Positions 5,401 to 5,885 of a DNA stretch of 5,885 nt are shown piece after piece (position 1 is the first letter of the stretch; each line of letters starts with the position of its first letter). The notes below the pieces were generated by a model, which saw only the letters and a program-made list of their open reading frames with translations, searched no databases and had not been told where the DNA came from. The stretch lies in assembly GCA_031292735.1 (NCBI GenBank), contig JARLGP010000274.1:1-5885 (forward strand). The letters run 5' to 3'. A program made the translations under genes and the position numbers. This stretch comes from Holophaga sp. GTDB taxonomy: Bacteria > Acidobacteriota > Holophagae > Holophagales > Holophagaceae.

Positions 5401-5885
5401 TCATAGGCCGCTTGAGTAGGCGGACTCTCCAAGGAGACCCTGGTCCAGCCCCACCTCCTGGATGCCCTCGCCGACCTTCACCGGGGTGATCCGGTTGATG
5501 AGCCACAGCATGCCGTAGGTGAAGGCGAAGGCCCAGACCGAGGAGATGGCCACCGCGCCCAGCTGCTTGCCCAGGAAGCTGAAGCCGCCGCCGGTGAGCA
5601 GGCCGTTGGTGACGATGTTGGGGTTCCAACTCTTGTCGGCGAACAGGCCGAGGAAGATGATGCCGATGAAGCCGCCCACCCCGTGCACGCCCCACACGTC
5701 CAGGGCGTCGTCCCAGCCGAGGTTGTTCTTGAGGGCCACGGCGTAGTAGCAGACCACGCCGGCCAGGATGCCGATGAGGGCCGCGGTCATGGGCGAGACA
5801 TAGCCCGCCGCGGGGGTGATGGTGGCCAGGCCGGCCACGGCGCCGGTGAGCAGGCCGAGGAACTTGGGCTGCTTGGCGTTCAGCC
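5401..5885 (-). CDS. amt: Ammonium transporter (Amt family), C-terminal part; runs off right edge
   Basis: The minus-strand frame is open from the window edge to a TGA at 5401-5403, giving about 161 C-terminal residues; the N-terminal half lies outside. The segment DALDVWGVHGVGGFIGIIFLGLFA matches the second-half Amt core. Its His (VHG) corresponds to the second His of the twin-His pore pair (H318 in E. coli AmtB). Hydrophobic spans before and after it are the last transmembrane helices, including AVAISSVWAFAFTYGMLWLI. The cytoplasmic tail ends VGEGIQEVGLDQGLLGESAYSSGL, recalling the conserved GLD...HGExAY tail that carries control by PII proteins (GlnK), but with Leu where the His usually is. 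It would conduct ammonium across the inner membrane. It is convergent with the ABC operon with a 50-nt gap. A glnK neighbour, if present, would be outside the window. Confidence 0.93.
   Translation of the reverse strand, partial: LNAKQPKFLGLLTGAVAGLATITPAAGYVSPMTAALIGILAGVVCYYAVALKNNLGWDDALDVWGVHGVGGFIGIIFLGLFADKSWNPNIVTNGLLTGGGFSFLGKQLGAVAISSVWAFAFTYGMLWLINRITPVKVGEGIQEVGLDQGLLGESAYSSGL

Noticed and set aside
4184..5695. 503-codon open frame on the minus strand
   Set aside because: It spans parts of the second permease, the ATPase and the Amt gene in the wrong frame; its translation is His/Gly/Gln/Arg-rich without domains.

Overview
This window is GC-rich, roughly two-thirds G+C by eye. It reads like ordinary chromosomal DNA of a free-living proteobacterium. 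A betaproteobacterium is my best guess, from protein style and composition only; nothing in the window fixes the taxon. I see no tRNA, rRNA, CRISPR array, insertion sequence or phage gene.

Layout. (1) Bases 1-666, minus strand: the N-terminal 222 codons of a Tat-exported, probably lipid-anchored, calcineurin-like metallophosphoesterase that runs off the left edge. (2) Bases 667-996: a non-coding, relatively AT-richer gap. It holds a perfect 9-bp inverted repeat close to the phosphoesterase start and a very strong 41-nt hairpin behind the next gene. (3) Bases 997-1299, minus strand: a YciI-family small protein with a plausible sigma-70 promoter. (4) Bases 1300-1605: a divergent intergenic region with a 17-bp operator-like palindrome. 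(5) Bases 1606-5350, plus strand: a compact four-gene ABC import operon in the polyamine / 2-aminoethylphosphonate / ferric-iron style (periplasmic binding protein, two permeases, one ATPase with TOBE domain). A GC-rich hairpin separates the binding-protein gene from the membrane and ATPase genes, which are joined by a 1-nt gap and an ATGA overlap. (6) Bases 5401-5885, minus strand: the C-terminal part of an Amt ammonium channel running off the right edge, convergent with the ATPase gene.

How the genes work together. The binding protein should capture a small ligand in the periplasm. The two permeases form the membrane channel and the ATPase, presumably as a dimer, powers import. The ligand cannot be read from the sequence. 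A secreted phosphoesterase on one side and an ammonium channel on the other fit a nutrient-scavenging (P and N) neighbourhood, but the flanking genes are transcribed away from or toward the operon and need not be functionally linked. Nothing here looks like an undescribed system. The most worthwhile leads are the unassigned ligand, the operator-like palindrome upstream of the operon, and the two hairpins flanking the 667-996 gap.
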